From Bryobacterales bacterium (GTDB lineage: Bacteria > Acidobacteriota > Terriglobia > Bryobacterales > Bryobacteraceae): DNA of 9,051 bases. This document shows, piece by piece, positions 1-6,526 of the stretch. Under the pieces are notes generated by a model. That model ran no database searches. It was not told the origin of the DNA and saw only the letters and a program-made list of their open reading frames with translations. Location: the NCBI GenBank assembly GCA_003154855.1, contig PMEV01000345.1, positions 5,094-14,144 of the forward strand, written 5' to 3'. Position numbers and translations under genes: made by a program. Numbering within the stretch: the first letter of the stretch is position 1; each line of letters begins with the position of its first letter.

Positions 1-300
1 CACATGGGGATACCGCTGCCTGGCGTTGCGGGGCCGCTGGTGACGTTCGTGGAGCTTCTGGGAGGCCTGGCGCTGTTCTTCGGGCTGGGCACGCGCTGGG
101 CGGCCATCCTGCTGGCGATCAACATGGCGGTGGCGGTGCTGGCGGTGCATGCGAAGAACGGGTTCTTCTTGCCGACCGGCTGCGAGTACGCGCTGACGCT
201 GCTGGTGGCCAACGTGGCGCTGGCGCTGGCCGGGCCGGGCGTCTGTGCGGTCGACAACCTGATCTGCAAGAAGAAGGCCGAGGCGCCGCCGGCGGCTTAA
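1..300 (+). CDS. DoxX-family integral membrane protein, C-terminal part (5' end outside window)
   Basis: The frame is open from the window edge, so the 99 visible residues are the C-terminal part of a longer protein. An ATG lies at position 4 but there is no room to see a ribosome binding site, and the family normally has one more membrane segment before this point. Visible features are a segment of the form P-L-V-T-F-V-E-L-L-G-G-L-A-L-F-F-G-L-G-T-R, typical of DoxX proteins (roughly 130-150 residues, four membrane helices), then two more hydrophobic helices and a short cytosolic tail with KKK and a proline/alanine-rich end. The function of most DoxX proteins is uncertain; some are linked to thiol or oxidative-stress responses. 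Cysteines occur in PTGCEY and in the tail (GVCAV, LICKKK). The TAA stop shares a palindromic TTAA with the stop of the convergent Mrp gene, leaving no space for a terminator between them. Confidence 0.8.
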   Translation, partial: HMGIPLPGVAGPLVTFVELLGGLALFFGLGTRWAAILLAINMAVAVLAVHAKNGFFLPTGCEYALTLLVANVALALAGPGVCAVDNLICKKKAEAPPAA

Positions 301-1130
301 TCGGCCACTTCGATGCTGGGGCCCCGGGGCGCGCCGGTCTCGGCGATGCGGGCTAGCGTGTTGCGCGCGAGGGCGTAGAAGGCGGCCGCGTGCGGGTCGT
401 CGGGCGAGCGGAGAGCCACCGAGACGCCCGTATCGCCGCCGATGCGCACTTCCGGATCGAGCGGCACCTCGCCGAGGAACGGGACGCCCATCTGCGCCGC
501 GGTGCGCTGGCCGCCGCCGTAGCTGAAGACGTCCACGCGCTGGGCGCAGTGCGGGCAGATCAGGTAGCTCATGTTCTCGACGATGCCGAGCACCTCGACG
601 CGAACCTGGCGGAACATGTGCACGGCCTTGCGCGCGTCTTCGAGCGAGACGTCGGAGGGAGTGGTGACCACGATGGCGCCGGTAATGGGCGCCGTCTGAA
701 TGAGGGTGAGCTGCACGTCGCCGGTGCCGGGAGGCAGATCGACCACCAGGTAGTCGAGCTCGCCCCAATCCACGCCGCGCAGGAACTGCTGCACCACGCT
801 GTGCAGCATGGGCCCTCGCCAGATGAGCGGCTTATCGCCGGGGCTGATGAAGCCCATGGACATGACCGACAGGCCGTGGGTCTGAATGGGCTGGATGCGG
901 TCCCCGATGGCTTGCGGCGTCTCGCTAATGCCCAGCATGAGGGGGACATTGGGCCCGTAAACGTCGGCGTCGAGCAGCCCGACCCGGTGGCCGAGCCGGG
1001 CCACGGCGAGGGCCAGATTCACGGCCACGGTGGTCTTGCCGACGCCGCCCTTGCCGGAGCCGACCGCGATCAGATGGCGAATGCCAGGAATCGGGAGCTT
1101 GGGCATCTCGCCCGGTTGTGTGGGACCCAT
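297..1130 (-). CDS. mrp: Mrp/NBP35 (ApbC)-family iron-sulfur cluster carrier ATPase
   Basis: A cytoplasmic P-loop ATPase of the SIMIBI class, known in other bacteria to bind and hand over [4Fe-4S] clusters to apo-proteins. Numbered from the ATG at 1130 (277 aa), the deviant Walker A GKGGVGKT is at residues 26-33, with the signature lysine K27. The switch segment LLDADVYGPN is near 52-61, the VVDLPPGTGD Walker B region near 129-138, and the bridging-cluster motif CPHC at 192-195, followed by the family segment DVFSYGGG. The N-terminal DUF59/MIP18 domain found in many bacterial Mrp proteins is absent, so this is the short form. A GTG at 1158-1160 would add 10 residues and an ATG at 1104-1106 would remove 8; none of the three has a clear Shine-Dalgarno. 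The 1130 ATG is preferred because a TACGAT hexamer sits 8 bases upstream, which would fit leaderless initiation. The start could still be wrong; the family call is firm. Confidence 0.92.
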   Translation of the reverse strand: MGPTQPGEMPKLPIPGIRHLIAVGSGKGGVGKTTVAVNLALAVARLGHRVGLLDADVYGPNVPLMLGISETPQAIGDRIQPIQTHGLSVMSMGFISPGDKPLIWRGPMLHSVVQQFLRGVDWGELDYLVVDLPPGTGDVQLTLIQTAPITGAIVVTTPSDVSLEDARKAVHMFRQVRVEVLGIVENMSYLICPHCAQRVDVFSYGGGQRTAAQMGVPFLGEVPLDPEVRIGGDTGVSVALRSPDDPHAAAFYALARNTLARIAETGAPRGPSIEVAD

Positions 1131-1192
1131 ATGCTTGTATCGTATCGCGACCGGGCCCACTCGCGCCGCTGAGGTGGCTTATCCTACAAGAC

Positions 1193-1594
1193 ATGCAAGC
1201 CAACGAAACGAAGCTGCGCGTGCGCTACGCCGAAACCGACCAGATGGGCGTGGTCTACTATTCGAATTACCTGGTGTGGATGGAGGTGGGGCGGGTGGAG
1301 TACTGCCGGGCGGCGGGCTTCAACTACCGGGACATGGAGGAGGAGGACGGCGTGCTGCTGGCGGTGGTGGAGGCGCAGTGCCGCTACCTGCACCCGGCCC
1401 GCTACGACGACGAGGTGATCGTAAGCACGCAGGTGCGGAAAGCGGGCCAGCGCGGGGTGCAGTTCGGCTACGAAATGCGCCGGGCCGCGGACGGCCGGCT
1501 ACTGGCTACCGGAGAAACCAAACACCTGTTCTGCGGACGGGACCTCAAACCCACCAGGTTGCCGGCGAAGCGCCATGCACAGTTCGGGCTATGA
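1193..1594 (+). CDS. YbgC/4-hydroxybenzoyl-CoA thioesterase-family hotdog acyl-CoA thioesterase
   Basis: A 133-residue single-domain hotdog-fold thioesterase, the usual length for the YbgC/FadM group, expected to hydrolyse acyl-CoA (or acyl-ACP) thioesters in the cytoplasm as a tetramer. The N-terminal signature RVRYAETDQMGVVYYSNYL (residues 9-27) carries the catalytic aspartate, D16, and leads into the long hotdog helix (VWMEVGRVEYCRAAG). The central strands (AQCRYLHPARYDDEVIV) and the ATGETKHLFC strand also match the family. In Escherichia coli and Helicobacter, ybgC sits with tol-pal, but no tol-pal genes are visible here, so the substrate cannot be inferred from neighbours. The ATG at 1193 is chosen because the homologous part begins directly after it. 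No Shine-Dalgarno lies at normal spacing; instead TATCCT ends 7 bases before the ATG. A longer frame from 1118 would overlap the divergent Mrp gene and adds no family sequence. Confidence 0.88.
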   Translation: MQANETKLRVRYAETDQMGVVYYSNYLVWMEVGRVEYCRAAGFNYRDMEEEDGVLLAVVEAQCRYLHPARYDDEVIVSTQVRKAGQRGVQFGYEMRRAADGRLLATGETKHLFCGRDLKPTRLPAKRHAQFGL

Positions 1595-1597
1595 AGG

Positions 1598-1625
1598 CCC
1601 GGAACCGTGCCGCCGCGGCTCCGGG
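1598..1625. terminator. GC-rich hairpin between convergent genes, possible bidirectional terminator
   Basis: CCCGGA (1598-1603) pairs with TCCGGG (1620-1625). After one A/C mismatch the stem continues with CCG/CGG (1605-1607 with 1616-1618) around an 8-base loop. It lies in the 43-base gap between the stops of the thioesterase and the TPR gene. Neither strand has a following T-run, so it is not a classical intrinsic terminator. It may block transcription weakly or simply protect 3' ends. Confidence 0.4.
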
Positions 1626-1637
1626 AGGGAAAACCAG

Positions 1638-2951
1638 TTACTGCTGCTTGGGCGCGGCCTTCTTGACGGGATGGTGGACCGGAGGCGGCGGGGCCGGCCA
1701 GCCGGTGACGTCCTTCTTCTCGACCGTGAAGGTCAGCATGAACGGGTCGGCAACGAACTTGCTGGCGACGCCACGGAAGTGGAGTACCGTGCCCGGCTCG
1801 ACCTTGCCGGAGATGGGAGGATCGAAGGTCAGCGTCACTTCCGCCACCTTCGCATCGACGATGCCCAACACCACCGACTTGGCAATGTGCAAACCCTCCT
1901 GGCTGATCACGATGCCGCGGAAGGCAGGCTTGTCTTCCGGCGGGATCACCGCACCTTTGATGGACTCCCAGTACTGCGCGCCGCCGTCGGTGGTCAAGGC
2001 GTCTTTCAGCCGCACCCAAAGCGGGAGGGCAGGATCTTTGCCCGCCAGTTCCTTCATCTTGGCCTCGTTGACCTCCTGCGCGCTGAGGACCTTGAAATCG
2101 GCGGGCGGGAGAGCCTGGGTCTTGGCCGCGGCCAGCAGTTGCTTCAAGCCATCGGGGTCCGGGCCATGGTAAGCCGCGTAGTCCTTGGTGACGAAGTCGA
2201 GCACCTTGGGCCTGGTGGCGGCATCCAAAGCGCCGGGACCGTCATAGGCGGCGGCACGGGCGATGTAGAACAGCGCGTCGGAATTGCGCCCGGTCACCTT
2301 GCGGAGGATCAGTCCCAGCCAATAAGACGCCTCGGCATCGTTGGGATTGAGTTTCACGTCTTCGACGAGGTGCTTCTCGGCGTCCGGCGGGCTCTGGCGC
2401 TTCCAGTTTACCCAGCCCAGGGTCCGCTGGGCCAAGGCCTCCAGATCGACCCGCCCCTGCTTCCAGGCGGCGTCGGTAGCGGCGGCCGGCTTCTTGTCCG
2501 GGGCGAAGACGTCGTCGAGGATGCCGAGCAGCGTATTGGCGGCCTGATCGCCGAGATCCAGCTTGGCCGGCGCGGGGTCGTTCATGCTGACGACCAGGAG
2601 ACAAGTCCAGAACAGCCCATTGACGTACTTGGGGTCTTCCTTCAGCATTTCCTGCGCCGTATCGAGCATCTTGGCGGCTTGACTTAGCTGCTTGTAGGTA
2701 GCCAGGTACTGCTCGAGGCGAAGCATGATCTGCCCGGTGGTGGCGTACTTGTCCTTCCACTGGTTGAGCAGGTCGAGCTTCTTGTTCGCGTCCTGCTCGC
2801 TGGATATGGATTGATACAGGTCGTACTCGGCCCGGTCCTTCCATTCCGGCGCCTTCTTGGCTTGTGGAGAAGTCTGACCCCAAGCCGCCCCCAGGCCCAA
2901 CACGGAAGAGATTGCCACGGCCAGAATCGCTACTGACAGTTTGTTTCGCAC
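1638..2951 (-). CDS. Secreted/periplasmic TPR-repeat protein of unknown function
   Basis: A 437-residue protein starting at GTG (2949-2951). That start is fixed by a perfect AGGAGG (2957-2962) five bases upstream and by the signal peptide that follows. Residues 1-26 have a basic start (RNK), a hydrophobic core and a likely signal peptidase I site near GAAWG/QT, so the protein is exported. Residues about 35-125 and 160-275 are helical and contain TPR-like repeats, clearest around YATTGQIMLRLEQYLATYK (69-87), AAKMLDTAQEMLKEDP (92-107) and DAEKHLVEDVKLNPNDAEAS (190-209). Residues about 305-418 change to a beta-rich module (FRGIVISQEGLHIAKSVV, LTFDPPISGKVEPGTVLHF, DPFMLTFTV) that is not a TPR and that I do not recognise. 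The tail is proline- and lysine-rich (PAPPPPVHHPVKKAAPKQQ), suggesting a flexible contact with other envelope parts. TPR proteins usually act as scaffolds; no partner or reaction can be inferred here. The same frame stays open as far as 4412, but that extension lies opposite the symporter gene and is not coding. Confidence 0.85.
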   Translation of the reverse strand: MRNKLSVAILAVAISSVLGLGAAWGQTSPQAKKAPEWKDRAEYDLYQSISSEQDANKKLDLLNQWKDKYATTGQIMLRLEQYLATYKQLSQAAKMLDTAQEMLKEDPKYVNGLFWTCLLVVSMNDPAPAKLDLGDQAANTLLGILDDVFAPDKKPAAATDAAWKQGRVDLEALAQRTLGWVNWKRQSPPDAEKHLVEDVKLNPNDAEASYWLGLILRKVTGRNSDALFYIARAAAYDGPGALDAATRPKVLDFVTKDYAAYHGPDPDGLKQLLAAAKTQALPPADFKVLSAQEVNEAKMKELAGKDPALPLWVRLKDALTTDGGAQYWESIKGAVIPPEDKPAFRGIVISQEGLHIAKSVVLGIVDAKVAEVTLTFDPPISGKVEPGTVLHFRGVASKFVADPFMLTFTVEKKDVTGWPAPPPPVHHPVKKAAPKQQ

Positions 2952-2956
2952 TGACG

Positions 2957-2962
2957 CCTCCT
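2957..2962 (-). promoter_or_regulatory. Strong Shine-Dalgarno of the TPR gene
   Basis: Read on the minus strand this is AGGAGG, 5 bases before the GTG at 2951. It decides the start within a much longer open frame and is one of the strongest ribosome binding sites in the window. Confidence 0.85.
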
Positions 2963-3008
2963 GAAATTTGGCCACAACGCTCTGTGTGGCGATAACGCTG
3001 CCCGAGCC

Positions 3009-3040
3009 GCACCGCTCGCGGCCTTCCCCGAAAGCGGTGC
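3009..3040. repeat. Perfect 8-bp inverted repeat (stem-loop) in the TPR gene leader
   Basis: GCACCGCT (3009-3016) and AGCGGTGC (3033-3040) are exact reverse complements separated by 16 bases. In the minus-strand transcript from the predicted promoter this would form a hairpin in the 5' leader, about 45 bases before the Shine-Dalgarno. It could affect mRNA stability or attenuation. No known riboswitch class is recognised. Confidence 0.5.
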
Positions 3041-3064
3041 ACGAAACGGAACTTGCAAATGCGG

Positions 3065-3094
3065 AGTATAGCCGAATCCACGCGCGGGGCGCAA
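3065..3094 (-). promoter_or_regulatory. Candidate sigma70-type promoter for the TPR gene
   Basis: On the minus strand TTGCGC (3094-3089) is followed after 18 bases by TATACT (3070-3065), a 5/6 match to the -10 consensus; the -35 is weak. Transcription would start near 3058, giving a leader of about 105 bases that contains the 3009-3040 hairpin. The AT-rich -10 stands out in this GC-rich gap. Confidence 0.45.
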
Positions 3095-3134
3095 CAGGGA
3101 AGTGCATGAAGATTAGACACCGGGGAGGGAAGCG

Positions 3135-3157
3135 GGGTTCCCCGGGGGCGGGAACCC
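3135..3157. repeat. Perfect 8-bp inverted repeat in the divergent gap
   Basis: GGGTTCCC (3135-3142) and GGGAACCC (3150-3157) are exact reverse complements around a 7-base loop. It lies between the divergent TPR and symporter genes, upstream of the predicted TPR promoter. It could be a protein-binding palindrome or an RNA hairpin in the symporter leader; the sequence alone does not decide. Confidence 0.45.
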
Positions 3158-3180
3158 GGGTCTGGGGAGGCGGCGGGCGC

Positions 3181-3206
3181 CCTGCCGGGCGGACGGATCC
3201 GGCAGG
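3181..3206. repeat. Perfect 8-bp inverted repeat just upstream of the symporter start
   Basis: CCTGCCGG (3181-3188) and CCGGCAGG (3199-3206) pair perfectly around a 10-base loop, ending 24 bases before the TTG start of the symporter. It could act as an operator or as a leader hairpin. No T-run follows, so it is not an intrinsic terminator. Together with the stem-loops at 3009-3040 and 3135-3157 it is the main content of the 279-base gap between genes, in which I see no credible small gene. Confidence 0.45.
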
Positions 3207-3230
3207 CGGGGGTTGTGCTAGTGTAGTCGG

Positions 3231-4668
3231 TTGCGGTACCCCGATCTGGCGATTATCGCCCTCTACCTGGCCGGTATCACGTGGTTTGGCGCACACTTCC
3301 GCCACAGCCAAAAGAGCCTCAAGGACTATTATCTGGGCGGGAGAAACGCGCCCTGGTGGGCCATCGCGCTGTCGATCGTCTCGGCCGAAACCAGCACTTT
3401 GACCATCATTGGGACCCCCACTCTGGCTTTCGCCGGCAACCTGGCCTTCCTGCAGGTGGTCTTCGGGTACCTGCTGGCGCGGGTAGCGATTTCGACTTTG
3501 TTTCTGCCCCACTATTTCCGCGGCGAGACGTTCACCGCCTACGAGCTGATGGAGCGGCGCTTCGGGGTCCGGCTGCGGCGGCTCACCGCGGGCACCTTTC
3601 TGGTGGTGCGCGGCCTGGCGGAGGGAATCCGGGTGTTTGCGATCTCCATCGTCATCTCGATCATCCTGGGCACCGGGGAGATGGCTTCGATCGTCTTGAT
3701 CGTCTGCCTGACGCTTTTTTACACGTTTGAAGGCGGCATGACGGCCGTCATCTGGACCGACGTGGTGCAGATGTTCCTCTACGTTTTCGGGGCGGTGGTG
3801 AGCTTCTATGTGATTCTGCAGCATATCCCCGGCGGCTGGGGACACGTGGTGGCGGTGGCGGGGCCGGCGGGCAAGTTCGCCCTCTTCGATTTCCGATTCG
3901 CACCGACAGCGGAGTTCTTCGCGCGCAAGTACACGTTCTGGTCGGGCCTGATCGGGGGATGTTTTCTGACTACCGCCAGCCACGGCACCGAGCAGTTGTT
4001 TGTGCAGAGGCTGCTGGCGGCGCGCAGCCAGGCCCAGAGCCGGCTGGCGCTGTTCGCGAGTTGGGCCGTCATCCTGGTCCAATTCAGCTTGTTCCTGGGG
4101 ATCGGGGTCATCCTGTACGTGTTCTACCAGGACGCGAATCTGCGGCCGCCGCAGCCGCCCGACTGGCTGTATCCGGGCTTCATCTGGCGCTACCTGCCGC
4201 CGGGATTGGCGGGCCTGGCGATTGCCGCGGTGCTGGCGGCCGCCATGTCCAACCTCAGCGCGGCTTTGAACTCGCTCTCCTCGACCACCATTCTGGATTT
4301 TTACAAGCCACTCAGGCCGGGCCGTTCCGAACAGAGCTATGTGAAGCTGGCGCGGGCGGCCACGCTGATTTGGGGGCTGGCGCTGGTGGGTGTCGGAGCG
4401 GTGGCCCGCCACTGGGGGCCCGTGCTGGAGGCCGGCCTGACGGTGGCCTCGATTGCCTATGGAGGGCTGCTGGGAGTCTTCCTGCTGGGGGTGCTCACCA
4501 GGCGGGTGGGCGAGAACGCCGCCCTGCTGGGGATGGCGGCCGGGCTGGCGATGCTAGTTTATGTGCGGCTCGACACGGGCATTGCCTGGACCTGGTACGT
4601 GGCCATTGGCTCCAGCGTCACTTTTCTGACCGGATGGCTGGCATCGCTTTTCTGGAAGGAGCGCGCGC

Positions 4669-4676
<8 letters not shown>
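3231..4676 (+). CDS. Sodium:solute symporter (SSS family, TC 2.A.21)
   Basis: A 481-residue inner-membrane secondary transporter of the SSS family (LeuT fold, usually 13 helices), expected to import a solute with Na+. Family features seen are the YYLGGR segment after the first helix (33-38), SIVSAETSTLTIIGTP in the next helices (48-63), FEGGMTAVIWTDVVQMFLY (166-184), GTEQLFVQR (252-260, matching the G-x-[DE]-Q-x-x-x-Q-R signature) and AAAMSNLSAALNSLSST (336-352). The last carries the paired hydroxyl residues that form the Na2 sodium site in characterised members. The substrate (sugar, amino acid, proline, pantothenate or other) cannot be told from the sequence. The start is TTG at 3231: an in-frame TAG at 3219-3221 excludes anything longer, and a later start would cut the first helix. 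There is no Shine-Dalgarno; a TAGTGT hexamer lies 6 bases upstream. The 3' end overlaps the permease gene by 8 bases. Confidence 0.9.
4656..4661 (+). promoter_or_regulatory. Shine-Dalgarno of the permease inside the symporter gene
   Basis: AAGGAG lies within the last codons of the symporter, 7 bases before the permease ATG (4669). It supports that start and independent or coupled re-initiation at the overlap. Confidence 0.75.
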
Positions 4677-6051
<1,375 letters not shown>

Positions 6052-6081
6052 TCGGGCAGAATCCTCCGGTACCAGGCCGAA

Positions 6082-6121
6082 CCCACGTCCTTTACCCGCA
6101 GAAAGGAGTGGGATTTTTTTT
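6082..6121 (+). terminator. Rho-independent terminator of the symporter-permease operon
   Basis: CCCAC (6082-6086) pairs with GTGGG (6108-6112) and TCCTTT (6088-6093) with AAAGGA (6102-6107), leaving G6087 bulged. The loop is 8 bases, and an A followed by eight T (6114-6121) comes directly after the stem. This is the only textbook intrinsic terminator in the window and marks the end of the transporter operon. Confidence 0.9.
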
Positions 6122-6138
6122 GTTCTGAAATCGGAACA
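6122..6138 (+). repeat. Left arm of a perfect 17-base inverted repeat
   Basis: GTTCTGAAATCGGAACA is the exact reverse complement of 6206-6222. Its first 16 bases are themselves an imperfect dyad (GTTC, 8 bases, GAAC), as expected for a site bound by a dimeric regulator. It starts directly after the T-run of the operon terminator and ends 6 bases before the -35 of the next promoter. Confidence 0.8.
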
Positions 6139-6144
6139 AAGCTC

Positions 6145-6173
6145 TTGAAAAGTGCGCGAAAGTACGGTAAAAC
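6145..6173 (+). promoter_or_regulatory. Sigma70-type promoter for the AT-hook gene
   Basis: TTGAAA (6145-6150, 5/6 match to the -35 consensus) is followed by a 17-base spacer and TAAAAC (6168-6173, 4/6 match to the -10). The spacer contains a direct repeat, AAAGTGCG and AAAGTACG, 10 bases apart. The region is much more AT-rich than its surroundings. Transcription would start near 6180, and the promoter lies exactly between the two arms of the 17-base inverted repeat. Confidence 0.6.
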
Positions 6174-6205
6174 AATTGTAGGATTCTTAACATGCGCGAG
6201 TCAGC

Positions 6206-6222
6206 TGTTCCGATTTCAGAAC
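6206..6222 (-). repeat. Right arm of the perfect 17-base inverted repeat
   Basis: TGTTCCGATTTCAGAAC is the exact reverse complement of 6122-6138; pairing does not extend past either end. Arm centres are 84 bases apart, about eight helical turns. It would lie in the 5' leader of the AT-hook mRNA, roughly 26-42 bases after the predicted transcription start and 44 bases before the ATG. It could be a second operator or the 3' half of a long stem. Confidence 0.8.
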
Positions 6223-6266
6223 GAGGTGCCGCTGCACCGAGGGCCGGTACTCGCGGGAGCGAAAAA

Positions 6267-6470
6267 ATGGACGTCACAAAGATCCTGGGCGAACTGCGCC
6301 AGGAGCGAGAACAGATCGAAGAAGCGATTATTAGTTTGGAGCGGCTGGCCCGGGGGCGCGGACGGCGTCGCGGCAGGCCGCCCGCCTGGCTGTCGGTGGC
6401 CAAGAAACGTGGCCGGCCGCCGGGGAGCAAGAACAAGAATACGGGCCTGGCGAAAACGGCGGTGGGCTGA
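6267..6470 (+). CDS. Small AT-hook DNA-binding protein (67 aa)
   Basis: The ATG at 6267 follows GGGAG (6255-6259) at 7 bases and begins a protein-like sequence. Residues 1-30 (MDVTKILGELRQEREQIEEA onward) form a charged amphipathic helix with heptad-like spacing, a possible dimerisation coiled coil. The rest is very basic and holds two AT-hook cores, RRGRPP (34-39) and KRGRPPGSKNK (47-57), the Arg-Gly-Arg-Pro motif that inserts in the minor groove of AT-rich DNA in HMGA-type and some bacterial nucleoid or regulatory proteins. DNA binding is therefore likely; the targets are unknown. I have a general impression that similar short proteins occur in Acidobacteriota, but I cannot verify this here. 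An upstream ATG at 6192 would add 25 residues; it has no ribosome binding site, and its first codons overlap the inverted-repeat arm, so it is not chosen. The protein may regulate its own promoter, an untested idea. Confidence 0.75.
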   Translation: MDVTKILGELRQEREQIEEAIISLERLARGRGRRRGRPPAWLSVAKKRGRPPGSKNKNTGLAKTAVG

Positions 6471-6489
6471 GGCGGGCTCCGGCCCACCG
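6460..6489 (+). terminator. Hairpin at the end of the AT-hook gene, possible terminator
   Basis: CGGTGGGC (6460-6467) and GCCCACCG (6482-6489) form a perfect 8-bp stem around a 14-base loop that contains the TGA stop. No T-run follows, so termination efficiency is doubtful. Confidence 0.4.
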
Positions 6490-6500
6490 GGCGGGACCGG

Positions 6501-6523
6501 CGCGCGGCCGTGGCGGCCTCGCG
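6501..6523. terminator. GC-rich hairpin between convergent genes
   Basis: CGCG-c-GGCCG pairs with CGGCC-t-CGCG around a 3-base TGG loop, nine pairs with one mismatch. It lies between the stops of the AT-hook gene and the serine hydrolase-NamZ gene and could act in both directions. There is no T-run on either strand. Confidence 0.4.
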
Positions 6524-6526
6524 TGG

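Noticed and set aside
390..1172. 260-codon plus-strand open frame opposite the Mrp gene
   Set aside because: Rich in His, Ala, Arg and Asp, as expected from the complement of a GC-rich gene; Mrp on the other strand has unmistakable motifs.
1575..2687. 370-codon plus-strand open frame opposite the TPR gene
   Set aside because: Antisense shadow of high-GC coding sequence with no recognisable domain and biased composition.
2952..4412. Long N-terminal extension of the minus-strand TPR reading frame (924 codons if the whole frame is used)
   Set aside because: It runs antisense through the symporter gene and has no family-like sequence. The perfect AGGAGG plus GTG at 2951 and the signal peptide directly after it fix the real start.
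6122..6222. Insertion sequence or MITE defined by the 17-base inverted repeat
   Set aside because: No transposase and no flanking target duplication, and the enclosed DNA is a functional-looking promoter. A regulatory role is favoured, though not proven.
6192..6266. 25-residue N-terminal extension of the AT-hook protein
   Set aside because: The ATG at 6192 has no ribosome binding site, the inverted-repeat arm lies in this stretch, and the ATG at 6267 has GGGAG at 7 bases.
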